The notes: generated by a model not told the origin, from the letters alone. A stretch of DNA of 64,000 bases from Pseudomonadales bacterium (GCA_024234735.1 JACKNV010000005.1:1-64000); one strand, 5' to 3'. Counted from the stretch's first letter, positions 53,219 to 62,700 are shown. Made by a program: numbers and translations.

Positions 53219-54271
53219 TCAATCGTCGGCTTCGTTGTCCCTGACCAGCCTGGCGAACCACTGTTCGCGCTGTTCCAGCGCGGTGACGGCGTGCTGTAGG
53301 TGCTCGCGCTGGTCCTCGGCGGCCTCTTTATAGGCCTCGCGGGCGTGTTTGAGTTCTTCCCGGGTTTTTTCCAGGTTGAGCCTGAGCTCCTCGACGCTGG
53401 CCGCTTCCAGGGCCTTGTCGAATATCTTGGCCTCCGGGGCCTTGCTGGTGGCGCCGCTCCCGCGCCCCGTGCGCATGACCGGCTGCTCCGGGATGATTTT
53501 TCTTGCCGGGTCCAGCTGGCGTTGGTTCATGAACGAGGGAGAGACGATCTCCACACCGTTGCCGTGCATCTGCTCGAGAATGGTCTTGCGCAGGTTGGAA
53601 CGCGCGCTGAGCAGGTTGTCGATGGAGGGCAGGAAGCCGCAGACCCGGTAGGATACCGCGTGATCCAGTAATTCGTTGACCAGTACGAAAGGTTCCTCCA
53701 GCCCGGCGTCCGCGCCGGCCTGCAGCATCAATTCCTCCACCCGGGTATAGGTCACGTCGTAACCGATGGAGACCTCGGCGAAGATGATGGTGCCCTCGCG
53801 ATGCAGCACATTCACCGCGTTGTTGACCAGCAGCATATTGGGGAGGGTAGTCAGGTCGCGCCACTCGGTCTGGATCTGGGTGTAAACCAGGGAGCGGCGG
53901 GTAACCCGCCCGAACTGGTCATTGACGCGGATGTAATCCCCCGCGCGAAAGGGCTGGGTCGCCTGCAGCATGAGGCCGGCCATGGCGTTGGCGACGAAAG
54001 TGGTGGAGGACAGGGCGATCACCGCGGTCAGGACCACGCCCAGCAGGCTGAGAATCTGGCCCTGGGTTTCGTCGCTTATCGGCAGCAGGATCACGATTGC
54101 CAGGACGGCGATGGAGACATTGATCCAGGAAAGCAGCGGGTAGAGCAGCCCGGAAGTGCCCTCCGGGCTGCGCTTGACGAACCAGTTGATCAGCCGGGCG
54201 AGGGCCAGGCCCACGACCACGATGGCAGCGGCCGGCCACATCAGGGTGAATACGTTGTGCAGGGCTTCCAT
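53219..54271 (-). CDS. MscS-family small-conductance mechanosensitive channel-like protein
   Basis: A 350-residue inner-membrane protein. Three membrane segments are seen: FTLMWPAAAIVVVGLALARL, WINVSIAVLAIVILLPISDE and LSLLGVVLTAVIALSSTTFV leading into the pore helix ANAMAGLMLQATQPFRAGDY. The beta domain (VNDQFGRVTRRSLVYTQIQT, LTTLPNMLLVNNAVNVLHRE) follows. The last 85 residues form a charged coiled coil (VEELRLNLEKTREELKHARE) not found in E. coli MscS. ATG 54271 is chosen because the open frame upstream has no membrane character. Confidence 0.88.
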   Translation of the reverse strand: MEALHNVFTLMWPAAAIVVVGLALARLINWFVKRSPEGTSGLLYPLLSWINVSIAVLAIVILLPISDETQGQILSLLGVVLTAVIALSSTTFVANAMAGLMLQATQPFRAGDYIRVNDQFGRVTRRSLVYTQIQTEWRDLTTLPNMLLVNNAVNVLHREGTIIFAEVSIGYDVTYTRVEELMLQAGADAGLEEPFVLVNELLDHAVSYRVCGFLPSIDNLLSARSNLRKTILEQMHGNGVEIVSPSFMNQRQLDPARKIIPEQPVMRTGRGSGATSKAPEAKIFDKALEAASVEELRLNLEKTREELKHAREAYKEAAEDQREHLQHAVTALEQREQWFARLVRDNEADD

Positions 54272-54422
54272 AGGCGGGCTCGGGCCGGGCCGTTTATCGT
54301 GTCGTGAAGGATAGCAGCTTCGGGTACGCACCATAAGTTCAGCGCGGCGCCGGGGAAAGTTTGCCGGGCGCGATGGGGCATAGGATACTGGGCCGCAATC
54401 ACGGGAGGTGGAGGCACGGTGA

Positions 54423-55310
54423 ATGGCCGCTTTTGATGACATCTGGTACCGCAGCAGCGATGGCCTGCAGTTGTATGCCCGCGACTATCGCTGCCGCGAC
54501 AGTGCTGGCGGCGCCCGCCCGGCGGTGCTTTGTATGCATGGCCTGAGCCGCAATTCAGCGGACTTCGCGGCCCTGGCGGAACATCTTTGCGCCGGGTATC
54601 GGGTGCTGTGCGTGGACCAGCGGGGGCGGGGGCGTTCCGACTACGACCGGCAGGTGAGCAATTACGCGCTGCCGACCTATGTGCGGGACATGTTCACCCT
54701 GCTGGATTTGCTGGCTATCGACCGGGTGATACTGGTGGGTACTTCCATGGGCGGGCTGATGGCCTTCGCGATGGCCGCGGCGCAACCAGGCCGGGTGCGG
54801 GCCATGGTGATCAACGATATCGGCCCGGAACTGGACCCGCGCGGCCTGGCCCGCATCAAATCCTATGTGGGTAAGCTGCAACCGGTGCGCAACTGGGACG
54901 AGGCGCTGCAGCAGGCCAGGGTCATGGCCGCCGATGCCTTCCCGGATTTCAGCGAGCAGGAGTGGCTGGATTTCACCCGGGGTATATTCCGCGAGGAAGA
55001 CGGGGTGCCGGTGCTGGCTTACGACCCCGCCATCTCCGGGCCCCTGGACGGCGGCGATGCCGCCCTGGCGCCCGATCTGTGGCCGCTGTTCACAGCTCTG
55101 GGGGCGGTGCCCCTGTTGCTGCTAAGAGGCCAGAATTCGGATATCCTGTCGCCCGACTGCGTGGCGCGCATGCAAGCCTGCAACCCGGCCATGCAATACC
55201 GGGAGGTGCCCCGCCGTGGCCACGCGCCCACCCTCAATGAACCGGTTGCCCGCAGCGCCATCGATGCGTTCCTGCGCCAACTGCAGAACCAGGGAGATAC
55301 TGCTCCATGA
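54423..55310 (+). CDS. Alpha/beta-hydrolase
   Basis: A 295-residue alpha/beta-hydrolase. The oxyanion region is VLCMHGLSRNSADF, the second strand VLCVDQRGRGRSDYD, the nucleophile elbow VGTSMGGLMA (S108), the acid near LLRGQNSDILSPD and the catalytic His in VPRRGHAPTLNEP. The VDQRGRGRSD motif is common in esterase and haloperoxidase-like members. Substrate unknown. Its stop overlaps the start of an NTF2-like gene, which suggests joint action. Confidence 0.88.
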   Translation: MAAFDDIWYRSSDGLQLYARDYRCRDSAGGARPAVLCMHGLSRNSADFAALAEHLCAGYRVLCVDQRGRGRSDYDRQVSNYALPTYVRDMFTLLDLLAIDRVILVGTSMGGLMAFAMAAAQPGRVRAMVINDIGPELDPRGLARIKSYVGKLQPVRNWDEALQQARVMAADAFPDFSEQEWLDFTRGIFREEDGVPVLAYDPAISGPLDGGDAALAPDLWPLFTALGAVPLLLLRGQNSDILSPDCVARMQACNPAMQYREVPRRGHAPTLNEPVARSAIDAFLRQLQNQGDTAP

Positions 55311-55690
55311 ATACACTGGAACGCTGGCACGAGGTAGTGGCTACCGGCGACCCGGCCCTGCTGGACGAGATTCTCGCCGAGGATTGCGTGTTTTTCTCGC
55401 CGGTGGTCCACACCCCGCAGCGCGGCCGCGAGATCACCAAGCTGTACCTCACCGGCGCCATGCACGTGCTCAACAACGGCTTTCACTACGTCAAGGAAGT
55501 GACCACACCGGAACATGCGGTGCTGGAATTTGTCTGTGAGATAGAGGGTATTACCGTGAACGGCGTCGATATCATCAGTTTTGACGAACAGGGCAAAATC
55601 GGCGAATTCAAGGTCATGGTGCGCCCGCTGAAAGCTATCAATACGGTGCATGCCAAGATGCAGGAAATGCTGCAGCAGCTGTCGGCTTGA
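55307..55690 (+). CDS. NTF2-like (SnoaL-type) protein
   Basis: A 127-residue cone-fold protein. It begins MNTLERWHEVVATGDPALLD and has the typical LAEDCVFFSPVVHTPQRGRE and a C-terminal VDIISFDEQGKIGEFKVMVR. Such proteins can be isomerases, cyclases or simple binding proteins. The ATGA overlap with the hydrolase suggests they act on the same small lipophilic substrate, which is inference. Confidence 0.83.
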   Translation: MNTLERWHEVVATGDPALLDEILAEDCVFFSPVVHTPQRGREITKLYLTGAMHVLNNGFHYVKEVTTPEHAVLEFVCEIEGITVNGVDIISFDEQGKIGEFKVMVRPLKAINTVHAKMQEMLQQLSA

Positions 55691-55751
55691 CGGCGGATGG
55701 CGGCAATCGGGGCGGCGCGTGTTGTCGGGATGAAAGTGGTCAGGAACGGAT

Positions 55752-56540
55752 ATGAAGCGTAGCAAGGTCTGGTTTCCCGTCGCGCTGCTCGGGCTCATGC
55801 TGACGGCTTGCAGCGGCGGTGAACCGCCGGCGAGCAACGCGGGAGGCACTGTGGCAACCATCGAGGGTTCCGTGTATTACCGGGAGCGCATGCTGCTGCC
55901 CCCGGGAGTGGAGGTGGAAGTGCAGCTCCAGGATGTTTCCAGGGCCGATGCCATGGCCACCGTGCTCGCCACCGTCAACCAGGTGCCCGAGGGCGCTCCG
56001 CCTTATCCCTTTGAGATAACCTATGATCCCGCCGGCATAGATCCGCGCAGGCGCTATGCGCTGCGCGCCACCATCAGCCGCGGCGAGCAGCTGCTGTTCA
56101 CCAGTACCGAGTACACGGACCCTTTCCAGGGCAATCCGGTCGAGGTGCTCGTGCAGCGGGTAGCAGAGCCGGTTCAGCGGGGCGCTCCCGCGTTGGTCGG
56201 TCGCCGCTGGCGGCTGGAGACCCTCGCGGGCGAGCCGGCGCCCGCAGGGGCCGGCGCGCAACCGCCAGATCTGCAGTTCGACGAGGCCGACATGCGGGCC
56301 TCGGGTTTTTCCGGCTGCAACCGCTACAGCGGCGGCTACCGGCGCGAGGGCGCCGCCGAGCAGGGTAACCCGCTGGCTTTCACAGCCATGGCAGGGACGC
56401 TGATGGCCTGCCCGGAGGGCGGTGAGCTGGAGCGCCGCTACCTGCGGATGCTGGGCGAGGTGACGGCGTTTACCATCGAAGCGGACAGGCTGTCGCTGCT
56501 GGCCGGCAATGAGGTTGTCGCCACCTACCGGGCGGACTGA
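55752..56540 (+). CDS. Lipoprotein with YbaY-like and META domains
   Basis: A 262-residue lipoprotein with lipobox LTACSGG (about C19). Residues about 34-135 (TIEGSVYYRERMLLPPGVEV, then EVQLQDVSRADAMATVLATV) match the YbaY/YscW-type domain. Residues about 150-262 (RRWRLETLAGEPAP, FSGCNRYSGGYRREG, FTAMAGTLMACPEG) are a META/DUF306 domain of the HslJ type. Both domains are linked to envelope stress and heat-shock or antibiotic tolerance; the fusion suggests an outer-membrane-anchored stress protein. Confidence 0.88.
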   Translation: MKRSKVWFPVALLGLMLTACSGGEPPASNAGGTVATIEGSVYYRERMLLPPGVEVEVQLQDVSRADAMATVLATVNQVPEGAPPYPFEITYDPAGIDPRRRYALRATISRGEQLLFTSTEYTDPFQGNPVEVLVQRVAEPVQRGAPALVGRRWRLETLAGEPAPAGAGAQPPDLQFDEADMRASGFSGCNRYSGGYRREGAAEQGNPLAFTAMAGTLMACPEGGELERRYLRMLGEVTAFTIEADRLSLLAGNEVVATYRAD

Positions 56541-56623
56541 TACTGCGCGGGGCAACGGGTGTGCGAACGGCGCGCTTGCAATGGTCGCCAGCGGCGCCGT
56601 GATGGCCGGTTAACCGGGGCAAT

Positions 56624-56652
56624 CGGACAGCGGTTGCCTTTCGCGGTATAAT
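56624..56652 (+). promoter_or_regulatory. Sigma70 promoter of deaD
   Basis: CGGACA (56624-56629), 17-base spacer, consensus TATAAT (56647-56652). The start site would be near 56659, leaving a leader of about 42 nt before the ATG. Confidence 0.65.
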
Positions 56653-56700
56653 CGCCGCCCGCACCCACCGGGTGTCCCGCTCTCCGTTCAAGGTACCAGC

Positions 56701-58452
56701 ATGTCCACTCCCAAAGAGGCCGCCAGTTTTACCGAACTGGACCTGCCCGCGAACCTGCAAAAAGCGTTGCAGGAAGTCGGTTATGAAACACCCTCGGCCA
56801 TCCAGGCCCGGATTATTCCACATATGCTGCGCGGCGCCGATGTGCTGGGGCAGGCACAGACCGGCACCGGCAAGACCGCGGCCTTCGCCCTGCCCATCCT
56901 GGCGCGCCTGGACCTCAACCGGAAAAGTCCGCGCGTGCTGGTGCTGGCACCTACCCGGGAGCTGGCGATACAGGTGGCGGAAGCCTTCCAGAAATACGCC
57001 CGCTACATGCCTGGATTCCATGTGCTGCCGTTGTACGGCGGCTCCGATATGCGCGGTCAGTTGCGCCAGCTGGAGCGCGGCGTACACGTGGTGGTGGGTA
57101 CACCGGGCCGGGTGATGGATCACATGCGGCGCGGCTCGCTGCAACTGGGCGAGCTGCAGACCCTGGTACTGGACGAGGCGGACGAAATGCTGCGCATGGG
57201 GTTCATCGACGATGTCGAGTGGATTCTCGAGCAGACGCCCCCCGGGCGCCAGGTGGCCCTGTTCTCCGCGACCATGCCCGATGCCATCCGCCGTATCGCC
57301 AGGCGGCACCTGCACGAGCCACAGGAAGTCTCCATCGAGGTGCAGACGGTGGTGAATGCCGCTATTCGCCAGCGTGTATGGATGATGGCGGGGGTGCACA
57401 AGCTGGACGCCCTGACCCGCATCCTCGAGGTCGAGGACTTCGACGGCATGATCATTTTCGTGCGTACCCGGCTGCTCACCGGCGAGCTGCCCGACAAACT
57501 GGCGGCCCGCGGCTATGCGGCCGCGGCACTCAACGGCGATATTCCACAAAAACAGCGGGAACAGACTGTGGAACGCCTGAAAAAAGGCGACCTGGACATT
57601 CTGGTGGCCACCGATGTGGCGGCCCGCGGCCTGGATGTCGCGCGCATCAGCCACGTCATCAATTACGACATTCCCTACGATGTGGAAGCCTATGTGCACC
57701 GCATCGGCCGCACCGGCAGGGCGGGCAGGCAGGGTGACACCATACTGTTTGCCGCCAAGCGCGAGCGCCGCCTGTTGCGCGCTATCGAGAAAGCCACCGG
57801 CCAGGCCATCGAGAAGATGGAGCTGCCCTCTGCCGAGGAAGTCACCGGCAAGCGCATCGACAGGTTCAAGCAGCGCATATCCGGGACCCTGGACACGGTG
57901 GAGCTGGATGGCTACCGCAAACTGGTCGAGGAATACCAGCACGAGTTCGGGGTGCCGGTCATCGAAGTCGCCGCAGCGCTGGCGGCGCTGGCCCAGGGCG
58001 GCAAGTCGCTGGGTGCGGCAGGGCTCGCCGGGCCGGCCGCCGCTGAGTCCGGGGAGCCGGTCGCGGAGCGGCCGGGCGGGCAGGCGCCGCGCCGGGCGCG
58101 CAGGGATGCCTCGGCCGATCGGCCCGGCCCGGCCCGTGCGGCGGCCGGCATGGAGAACTTTCGCATCGAGGTGGGCCACCTGCACGGGGTGAAGCCCGGG
58201 AATATCGTCGGCGCCATCGCCAACGAGGCAGAGATCGAAAGCGAGTATATCGGGCGCATCGAGATATTCGATGAGTACAGCACCGTGCAATTGCCGGAGG
58301 GTATGCCGAAGGAGATCTTCAGGCACCTGCAGGGCGTGTGGGTAAGCGGCCAGCGCCTGCAGATATCGCGGCTGGATCAGGCGCAGCCGGATCGGGAACC
58401 GCGGCCCGCCCGCAAGCCCGGCGGCCGGAAGTCGCCCCGCCGCGGCAAGTGA
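56701..58452 (+). CDS. deaD: DEAD-box ATP-dependent RNA helicase DeaD/CsdA
   Basis: A 583-residue RNA helicase used in ribosome assembly and mRNA unwinding, often in the cold. Motifs in order: the Q motif TPSAIQARIIP, I AQTGTGKTAAF (about 52-62), PTRELAIQV, TPGRVMDH, II VLDEADEML, III FSATMP, and helicase C motifs ATDVAARGLDV and HRIGRTGRAGRQG. A basic low-complexity linker precedes a DbpA/CsdA-type RNA-binding domain (FRIEVGHLHGVKPGNIVGAI). The C-terminal tail is Arg/Lys-rich. The RNA-binding domain favours DeaD over RhlE or RhlB. Confidence 0.94.
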   Translation: MSTPKEAASFTELDLPANLQKALQEVGYETPSAIQARIIPHMLRGADVLGQAQTGTGKTAAFALPILARLDLNRKSPRVLVLAPTRELAIQVAEAFQKYARYMPGFHVLPLYGGSDMRGQLRQLERGVHVVVGTPGRVMDHMRRGSLQLGELQTLVLDEADEMLRMGFIDDVEWILEQTPPGRQVALFSATMPDAIRRIARRHLHEPQEVSIEVQTVVNAAIRQRVWMMAGVHKLDALTRILEVEDFDGMIIFVRTRLLTGELPDKLAARGYAAAALNGDIPQKQREQTVERLKKGDLDILVATDVAARGLDVARISHVINYDIPYDVEAYVHRIGRTGRAGRQGDTILFAAKRERRLLRAIEKATGQAIEKMELPSAEEVTGKRIDRFKQRISGTLDTVELDGYRKLVEEYQHEFGVPVIEVAAALAALAQGGKSLGAAGLAGPAAAESGEPVAERPGGQAPRRARRDASADRPGPARAAAGMENFRIEVGHLHGVKPGNIVGAIANEAEIESEYIGRIEIFDEYSTVQLPEGMPKEIFRHLQGVWVSGQRLQISRLDQAQPDREPRPARKPGGRKSPRRGK

Positions 58453-58501
58453 TGCGCAGCACCGGGTCCCGGGCCTCTGGTCCCGGCGGGGCGGGTGCCT
58501 G

Positions 58502-59671
58502 ATGCCCATCCTGTTCGGCGTGGTGCTGCTGGATCTGGTCGGCTTCGGTATCGTCATACCTATCCTGCCTTTCCTGTCCCCGCAACTGGGGGCGGACAAG
58601 CTGGATATCGCCTTTATCATTGTTACCTACGCCGTGGGAGCCGGTCTCTGCGGCCCGCTGTGGGGGCGCCTGTCCGACCGCATAGGTCGCAAGCCGGTTA
58701 TCATGATCTGCCTGGCCGGCGCGGCACTGTCCTATCTGATGCTGGGGCTGGCGTCGCAGCTGTGGATGGTTTTCGCGGCGCGCGGCTTTGCCGGGCTGAT
58801 GGCGGGCAACGTCGGGGTGGCTTCGGCCATGATGGCCGATATCACGCCTCCTGCGACACGCGCCCGGGGTATGGGTGTGATTGGCGCGGCCTTTGGCCTG
58901 GGTCTGGTGCTGGGCCCGCTCCTGGGTGGCCTGCTGGCGGGCGACCAGCCGGGCTTCACCCTGCCCTGCCTGGTGGCCGGCTCCATGTCCCTGTGCGCCA
59001 TGCTGGCCGCCGGGCTGTTCCTGCCCGAGTCACTGCCCGCCGATCGACGGCGCCTGCAGCGCTCGCAGCAGGACGCCTCCTCCGTATACGGGCTGCTGCG
59101 CAAGAGCGGCAACCGCCTGCTGGTTCTGCAGTTCGGTATACACAGCAGCTGTGTCAGTTCGGTGACCTACCTGTTTCCCCTGTGGAGCGGCGACATGCTC
59201 GATTGGAACGCTCGCCAGGTGGGTATCGTGTTCGGAATCCAGGGCGCCATCATGGCGCTGGTACAGGGCGGGCTGATGGGCTGGCTGGTGACCGCGCTGG
59301 GCGAGCTGCGATTGTTGCGCGCGTCCGTCAGTGCCTTTGCCCTGGGCCTGTTCGCCGCGGCCTTCGCCGGTTCTCCAGCGACCATGGTCGGCTCGTTTTT
59401 TCTGGCCATGACAGGCGCCACCCTGTGCATGCCTCTGCTCAATGCCCTGATCAGTCACAGGACCCCCGCGGCCAGTCGCGGGCGCGTGCTGGGGACTACC
59501 GGCTCGGTATCGTCCTGGGGGCGGGTGGCCGGCCCGCTGGTGGCCGGCGGCAACCTGGCGCTGTTTGGTTATCGCGGGGCGTGGCTGGTCGCCACTGCGA
59601 TCTGCCTGTGTTACGTGACCTGGTGCTATCGCGAGTGCGCTCGCGAGCGGCAACGGGCAGTGCTGCCCTGA
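58502..59671 (+). CDS. MFS transporter (TetA/drug:proton antiporter type)
   Basis: A 389-residue membrane protein with about 12 hydrophobic segments. The first helix LFGVVLLDLVGFGIVIPILP and the loop 2-3 motif GRLSDRIGRKPVIM are those of the TetA/DHA1 12-TM group, with GLVLGPLLGGLLAG as the antiporter motif C. The substrate is unknown; the resemblance does not prove tetracycline export. It starts 49 bp after deaD and may be co-transcribed. Confidence 0.88.
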   Translation: MPILFGVVLLDLVGFGIVIPILPFLSPQLGADKLDIAFIIVTYAVGAGLCGPLWGRLSDRIGRKPVIMICLAGAALSYLMLGLASQLWMVFAARGFAGLMAGNVGVASAMMADITPPATRARGMGVIGAAFGLGLVLGPLLGGLLAGDQPGFTLPCLVAGSMSLCAMLAAGLFLPESLPADRRRLQRSQQDASSVYGLLRKSGNRLLVLQFGIHSSCVSSVTYLFPLWSGDMLDWNARQVGIVFGIQGAIMALVQGGLMGWLVTALGELRLLRASVSAFALGLFAAAFAGSPATMVGSFFLAMTGATLCMPLLNALISHRTPAASRGRVLGTTGSVSSWGRVAGPLVAGGNLALFGYRGAWLVATAICLCYVTWCYRECARERQRAVLP

Positions 59672-59746
59672 GCTGTTCCGCGTGGCTATTTGCCGCCGGC
59701 CGCGTTAGTCTGTGCGGCCCTGTAGCGACCCACCGGAGATGCCCAT

Positions 59747-60511
59747 ATGGCAACCAACCTGTTTGATCTCACTGGCAAAACGGCCCTGGTAAGCGGCGCC
59801 AGCCGCGGTATTGGCGAGGAGATAGCCCGCCTGCTGGCCCAGCAGGGCGCCCACGTGATCGTTTCCAGCCGCAAGCTGGACGACTGCTCGGCGCTGGCCG
59901 ACAGCATCAATGAAGCGGGCGGCAGCGCCGAGGCGTTTGCCTGCAACATCGGCAACATGGACGATATCGCCGCCCTGTTCAGCCACATCAAGGGGGCACA
60001 CGGCACCCTGGACATCAGCGTCAACAACGCCGCCACCAACCCCTACTTCGGCCACATCCTGGACACCGACCTGGGGGCGTTCAACAAGACCGTGGAGGTC
60101 AATATCCGCGGCTACTTCTTCATGTCGATCGAGGCGGGCAAGCTGATGCGCGACCAGGGCGCCGGGGTCATCGTCAATACCGCTTCGGTCAATGCCCTGC
60201 AGCCCGGCCCCATGCAGGGGATTTACTCCATTACCAAGGCGGCGGTAGTCAGTATGACCAAGGCCTTCGCCAAGGAGTGCGGCCCGCTGGGCATCCGCTG
60301 TAACGCCCTGCTGCCGGGCCTGACCCGTACCAAGTTCGCCGGCGCGCTGTTTTCCAACGACGATATCTACCAGCATGCGATACAGGCGATCCCCCTCGGG
60401 CGCCATGCGGAGCCCAGGGAAATGGCGGGCACCGTGTTGTACCTGGTGTCCGACGCCAGCAGCTATACCAACGGTGAATGTATCGTCGTGGACGGGGGCC
60501 TGACCATCTAG
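59747..60511 (+). CDS. Short-chain dehydrogenase/reductase
   Basis: A 254-residue classical SDR. The cofactor motif is VSGASRGIG (about 15-23), NNAA is at 93-96, and the catalytic set is S147 in NTASVNA, Y160 and K164 in GIYSITKAA. The C-terminus VSDASSYTNGECIVVDGGLT is typical. It resembles members annotated in acyl or hydroxyacid metabolism, but the substrate is unknown. It leads a run with a HIT protein and a 2-hydroxyacid dehydrogenase. Confidence 0.9.
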   Translation: MATNLFDLTGKTALVSGASRGIGEEIARLLAQQGAHVIVSSRKLDDCSALADSINEAGGSAEAFACNIGNMDDIAALFSHIKGAHGTLDISVNNAATNPYFGHILDTDLGAFNKTVEVNIRGYFFMSIEAGKLMRDQGAGVIVNTASVNALQPGPMQGIYSITKAAVVSMTKAFAKECGPLGIRCNALLPGLTRTKFAGALFSNDDIYQHAIQAIPLGRHAEPREMAGTVLYLVSDASSYTNGECIVVDGGLTI

Positions 60512-60588
60512 GGGGAGAGCCCTCAGGGCGTTGCCAATCGTGTTGCCATGCGGCTAAAGTGGAGCCCGGACCCCCGGGGAGAATCCAT

Positions 60589-61044
60589 ATGGAGCCGAGC
60601 CAGATACACCCGCAACTGCTGGCCGATTGCCACAACCTGGGCAGCCTGCCGGCGACCCAGGTGCTGCTGCACCGCAACGCGGCCCTGCCCTGGTTCATCC
60701 TGGTGCCGGACACGCGCATGAGCGATGTCCTGGACCTGGCCGATGAGCACCGCAAGATGGTGATGACCGATTGCGCGGGGATTTCCGCTTTTATCAAGCA
60801 GACCCTGGGCTTCGACAAGGTCAATTTTGCGGCCCTGGGGAATGTGGTGCCGCAGATGCACCTGCACGTGATCGGCCGCAGCCCCGCCGACGGATGTTGG
60901 CCGCAACCGGTGTGGGGCAACCTGCCGGACGGCGGCGGCTACCAGCCCGAGCAGTTGCTGGCCTGGCAGGCGGACCTGCAGAAAATGCTGTCGCTGGTGC
61001 CGGAGGACCTGCCGGCAGCCGGGTCGGCGCAGGCGCCTGAGTGA
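60589..61044 (+). CDS. HIT-family protein
   Basis: A 151-residue histidine-triad protein. The active-site region reads VPQMHLHVIGRSPADGCWPQ (HLHVI at about 91-95), preceded by GFDKVNFAALGN. The family hydrolyses or transfers nucleotide-linked phosphates. ATG 60589 follows GGGGAGAATCCAT. Its stop overlaps the GTG start of the dehydrogenase downstream. A conserved pairing of the two would suggest a linked substrate, which I cannot show here. Confidence 0.88.
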   Translation: MEPSQIHPQLLADCHNLGSLPATQVLLHRNAALPWFILVPDTRMSDVLDLADEHRKMVMTDCAGISAFIKQTLGFDKVNFAALGNVVPQMHLHVIGRSPADGCWPQPVWGNLPDGGGYQPEQLLAWQADLQKMLSLVPEDLPAAGSAQAPE

Positions 61045-62036
61045 CCGCCAGGGTTTTTGTCACCCACCAACTCCCCGGCGAGCGTATTCACGAACTGGCC
61101 CGCTTTTGTGACCTGAACGTGTGGATGGGCCCCGGCCTCCTGCCAGCCGCCACCCTGCGCGCCGAGGCAGCAGCCTGCCAGGGGCTAATCTGCCTGCTGA
61201 CCGATCGCATAGACCGGCAATTGCTGGACGCGGCGCCGGGATTGAGGTTTGTCTCCAGCATGTCCGTCGGGGTGGATCACGTCGATGTGGCGGCCCTGAC
61301 CGCGCGGGGGATTCCCCTGGGGCATACGCCCGGGGTGTTGGTCGATACCACGGCCGATACCGCTTTCGCCCTGCTGATGGCGGCCGCGCGGCGCCTGGGG
61401 GAGGCGGACCGGTTCGTGCGTCAGGGCAAGTGGGCCGCGGATACCGCCTGGGCCCCGGATTTTTTTACCGGTAAGGATGTCGGCGGGGCGACCCTGGGTA
61501 TTGTCGGCCTGGGCGCCATCGGCCAGGCGATGGCCAGGCGGGCGGCCGGCTTCGGCATGCGGGTGCTCGCCTGGAATCGCACCCCCAGGGCCGTGCCGGG
61601 GGTCGAGTTGCTGTCCCTGGACGAGGTGCTCGCGCACAGCGATTTCGTCAGTGTGCACGTGGCTTTGACAGAGCAGACCCGGCAGTTGCTGGACGCTCGC
61701 AGAATCGCCCTGATGAAACCCGGCGCGGTGCTGGTCAACACGGCGCGTGGCGGTATCGTCGATGAGTGTGCCCTGGCCGCCGCCCTGGCTGACGGGCATT
61801 TGTTCGCCGCGGGCATCGATGTGTACGAACAGGAACCGGTGGCGGCGGACAACCCGCTGCTCGGCTTGCCCAATGTGGTGCTGGCACCGCATATCGGCAG
61901 TGCCACGCTGCACACCCGGGCACTGATGGCGGATATGGCGGCGGACAACGCCCTGGCGGCGCTGCGGGGCGCCCCCATGCCCTGTTGCGTCAATCCGTCG
62001 GTCTATGCGCCGGGCGGGGCGCGGGAACCGGGCTAA
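61041..62036 (+). CDS. D-2-hydroxyacid dehydrogenase (glyoxylate/hydroxypyruvate reductase-like)
   Basis: A 331-residue NAD(P)-dependent reductase. The NAD motif is TLGIVGLGAIGQAMARRAAG; the catalytic arginine is in VNTARGGIVDE, the glutamate in VYEQEPVAADN and the histidine in LAPHIGSATLHTR. It resembles GhrB and glycerate dehydrogenases. It starts at GTG 61041, overlapping the HIT gene by 4 bases. Which 2-oxoacid it reduces is unknown. Confidence 0.9.
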   Translation: MTARVFVTHQLPGERIHELARFCDLNVWMGPGLLPAATLRAEAAACQGLICLLTDRIDRQLLDAAPGLRFVSSMSVGVDHVDVAALTARGIPLGHTPGVLVDTTADTAFALLMAAARRLGEADRFVRQGKWAADTAWAPDFFTGKDVGGATLGIVGLGAIGQAMARRAAGFGMRVLAWNRTPRAVPGVELLSLDEVLAHSDFVSVHVALTEQTRQLLDARRIALMKPGAVLVNTARGGIVDECALAAALADGHLFAAGIDVYEQEPVAADNPLLGLPNVVLAPHIGSATLHTRALMADMAADNALAALRGAPMPCCVNPSVYAPGGAREPG

Positions 62037-62611
62037 CGGGCGTCGGGCAGGGGCTCCAGGGCGCGTCGCACACCCTCGCGCAGGCCTTCTTTCATCTCCG
62101 CCACGTCGACCTTGTTCACGTTCTCGACAATCTTGGTGATGATGACCTGCCATACCTCCTGCTTGCTGCGGGTGTCGTTGAACTGCAGGGCGATATTGTT
62201 GGTTTCCTTGATGCCCCCCAGGGCGTAGGCGTTGTCCACCACCGCCTGGTTTTCCAGGCGGTTGGGGTTTACCGAAGGATAGGTGGTGATATTGGTGGCC
62301 AGATCACTGCGCTCGCCCATGCGCAGCCCCTGGGCGTAGATGTAGTCCACGCTGAACTGGGCGCGCTCGGGGTCGAGGACATAGCCTTTGCTGGCGAGTT
62401 CGCGGTCCACGTCCCGGCGCAGGATCGGATCCATGATGTACATCGTGTCCTGGGAATTGGTGGTGTTCACCAGGGGCTCGGTGCGCCAGGTATAGTACTT
62501 GTAGTTGCCGGCGGCGAAAGTCTCGGTTTCGGTGGCCTGGATCTCGATACCGCTGCAGGCCACCAGCAGCAGGCACAGTGCCAGCATGGCGAGGGAGTGG
62601 CGAGTGCGCAT
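62033..62611 (-). CDS. DUF4136 lipoprotein
   Basis: A 192-residue lipoprotein with lipobox LLVACSG (about C19). The mature part shows AGNYKYYTWRTEPLVNTTNS, the DPILRRDVDRELASKGYVLD segment and DYIYAQGLR, all typical of DUF4136. Function unknown; probably outer-membrane anchored. It overlaps the convergent dehydrogenase end by 4 bases and diverges from the LysR gene. AGGAGAATCATC precedes the ATG. Confidence 0.88.
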   Translation of the reverse strand: MRTRHSLAMLALCLLLVACSGIEIQATETETFAAGNYKYYTWRTEPLVNTTNSQDTMYIMDPILRRDVDRELASKGYVLDPERAQFSVDYIYAQGLRMGERSDLATNITTYPSVNPNRLENQAVVDNAYALGGIKETNNIALQFNDTRSKQEVWQVIITKIVENVNKVDVAEMKEGLREGVRRALEPLPDAR

Positions 62612-62700
62612 GATGATTCTCCTGGGGCGACGACGGTCTGGAGCAGTGCCATGGGTATCCGCCAGTGATTTACCATGGCCTTCCTGCCTGGATGAGAGTA

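Noticed and set aside
56470..58620. 716-codon frame antisense to deaD
   Set aside because: Overlaps three real genes on the plus strand and has no domain; codon-bias artefact.
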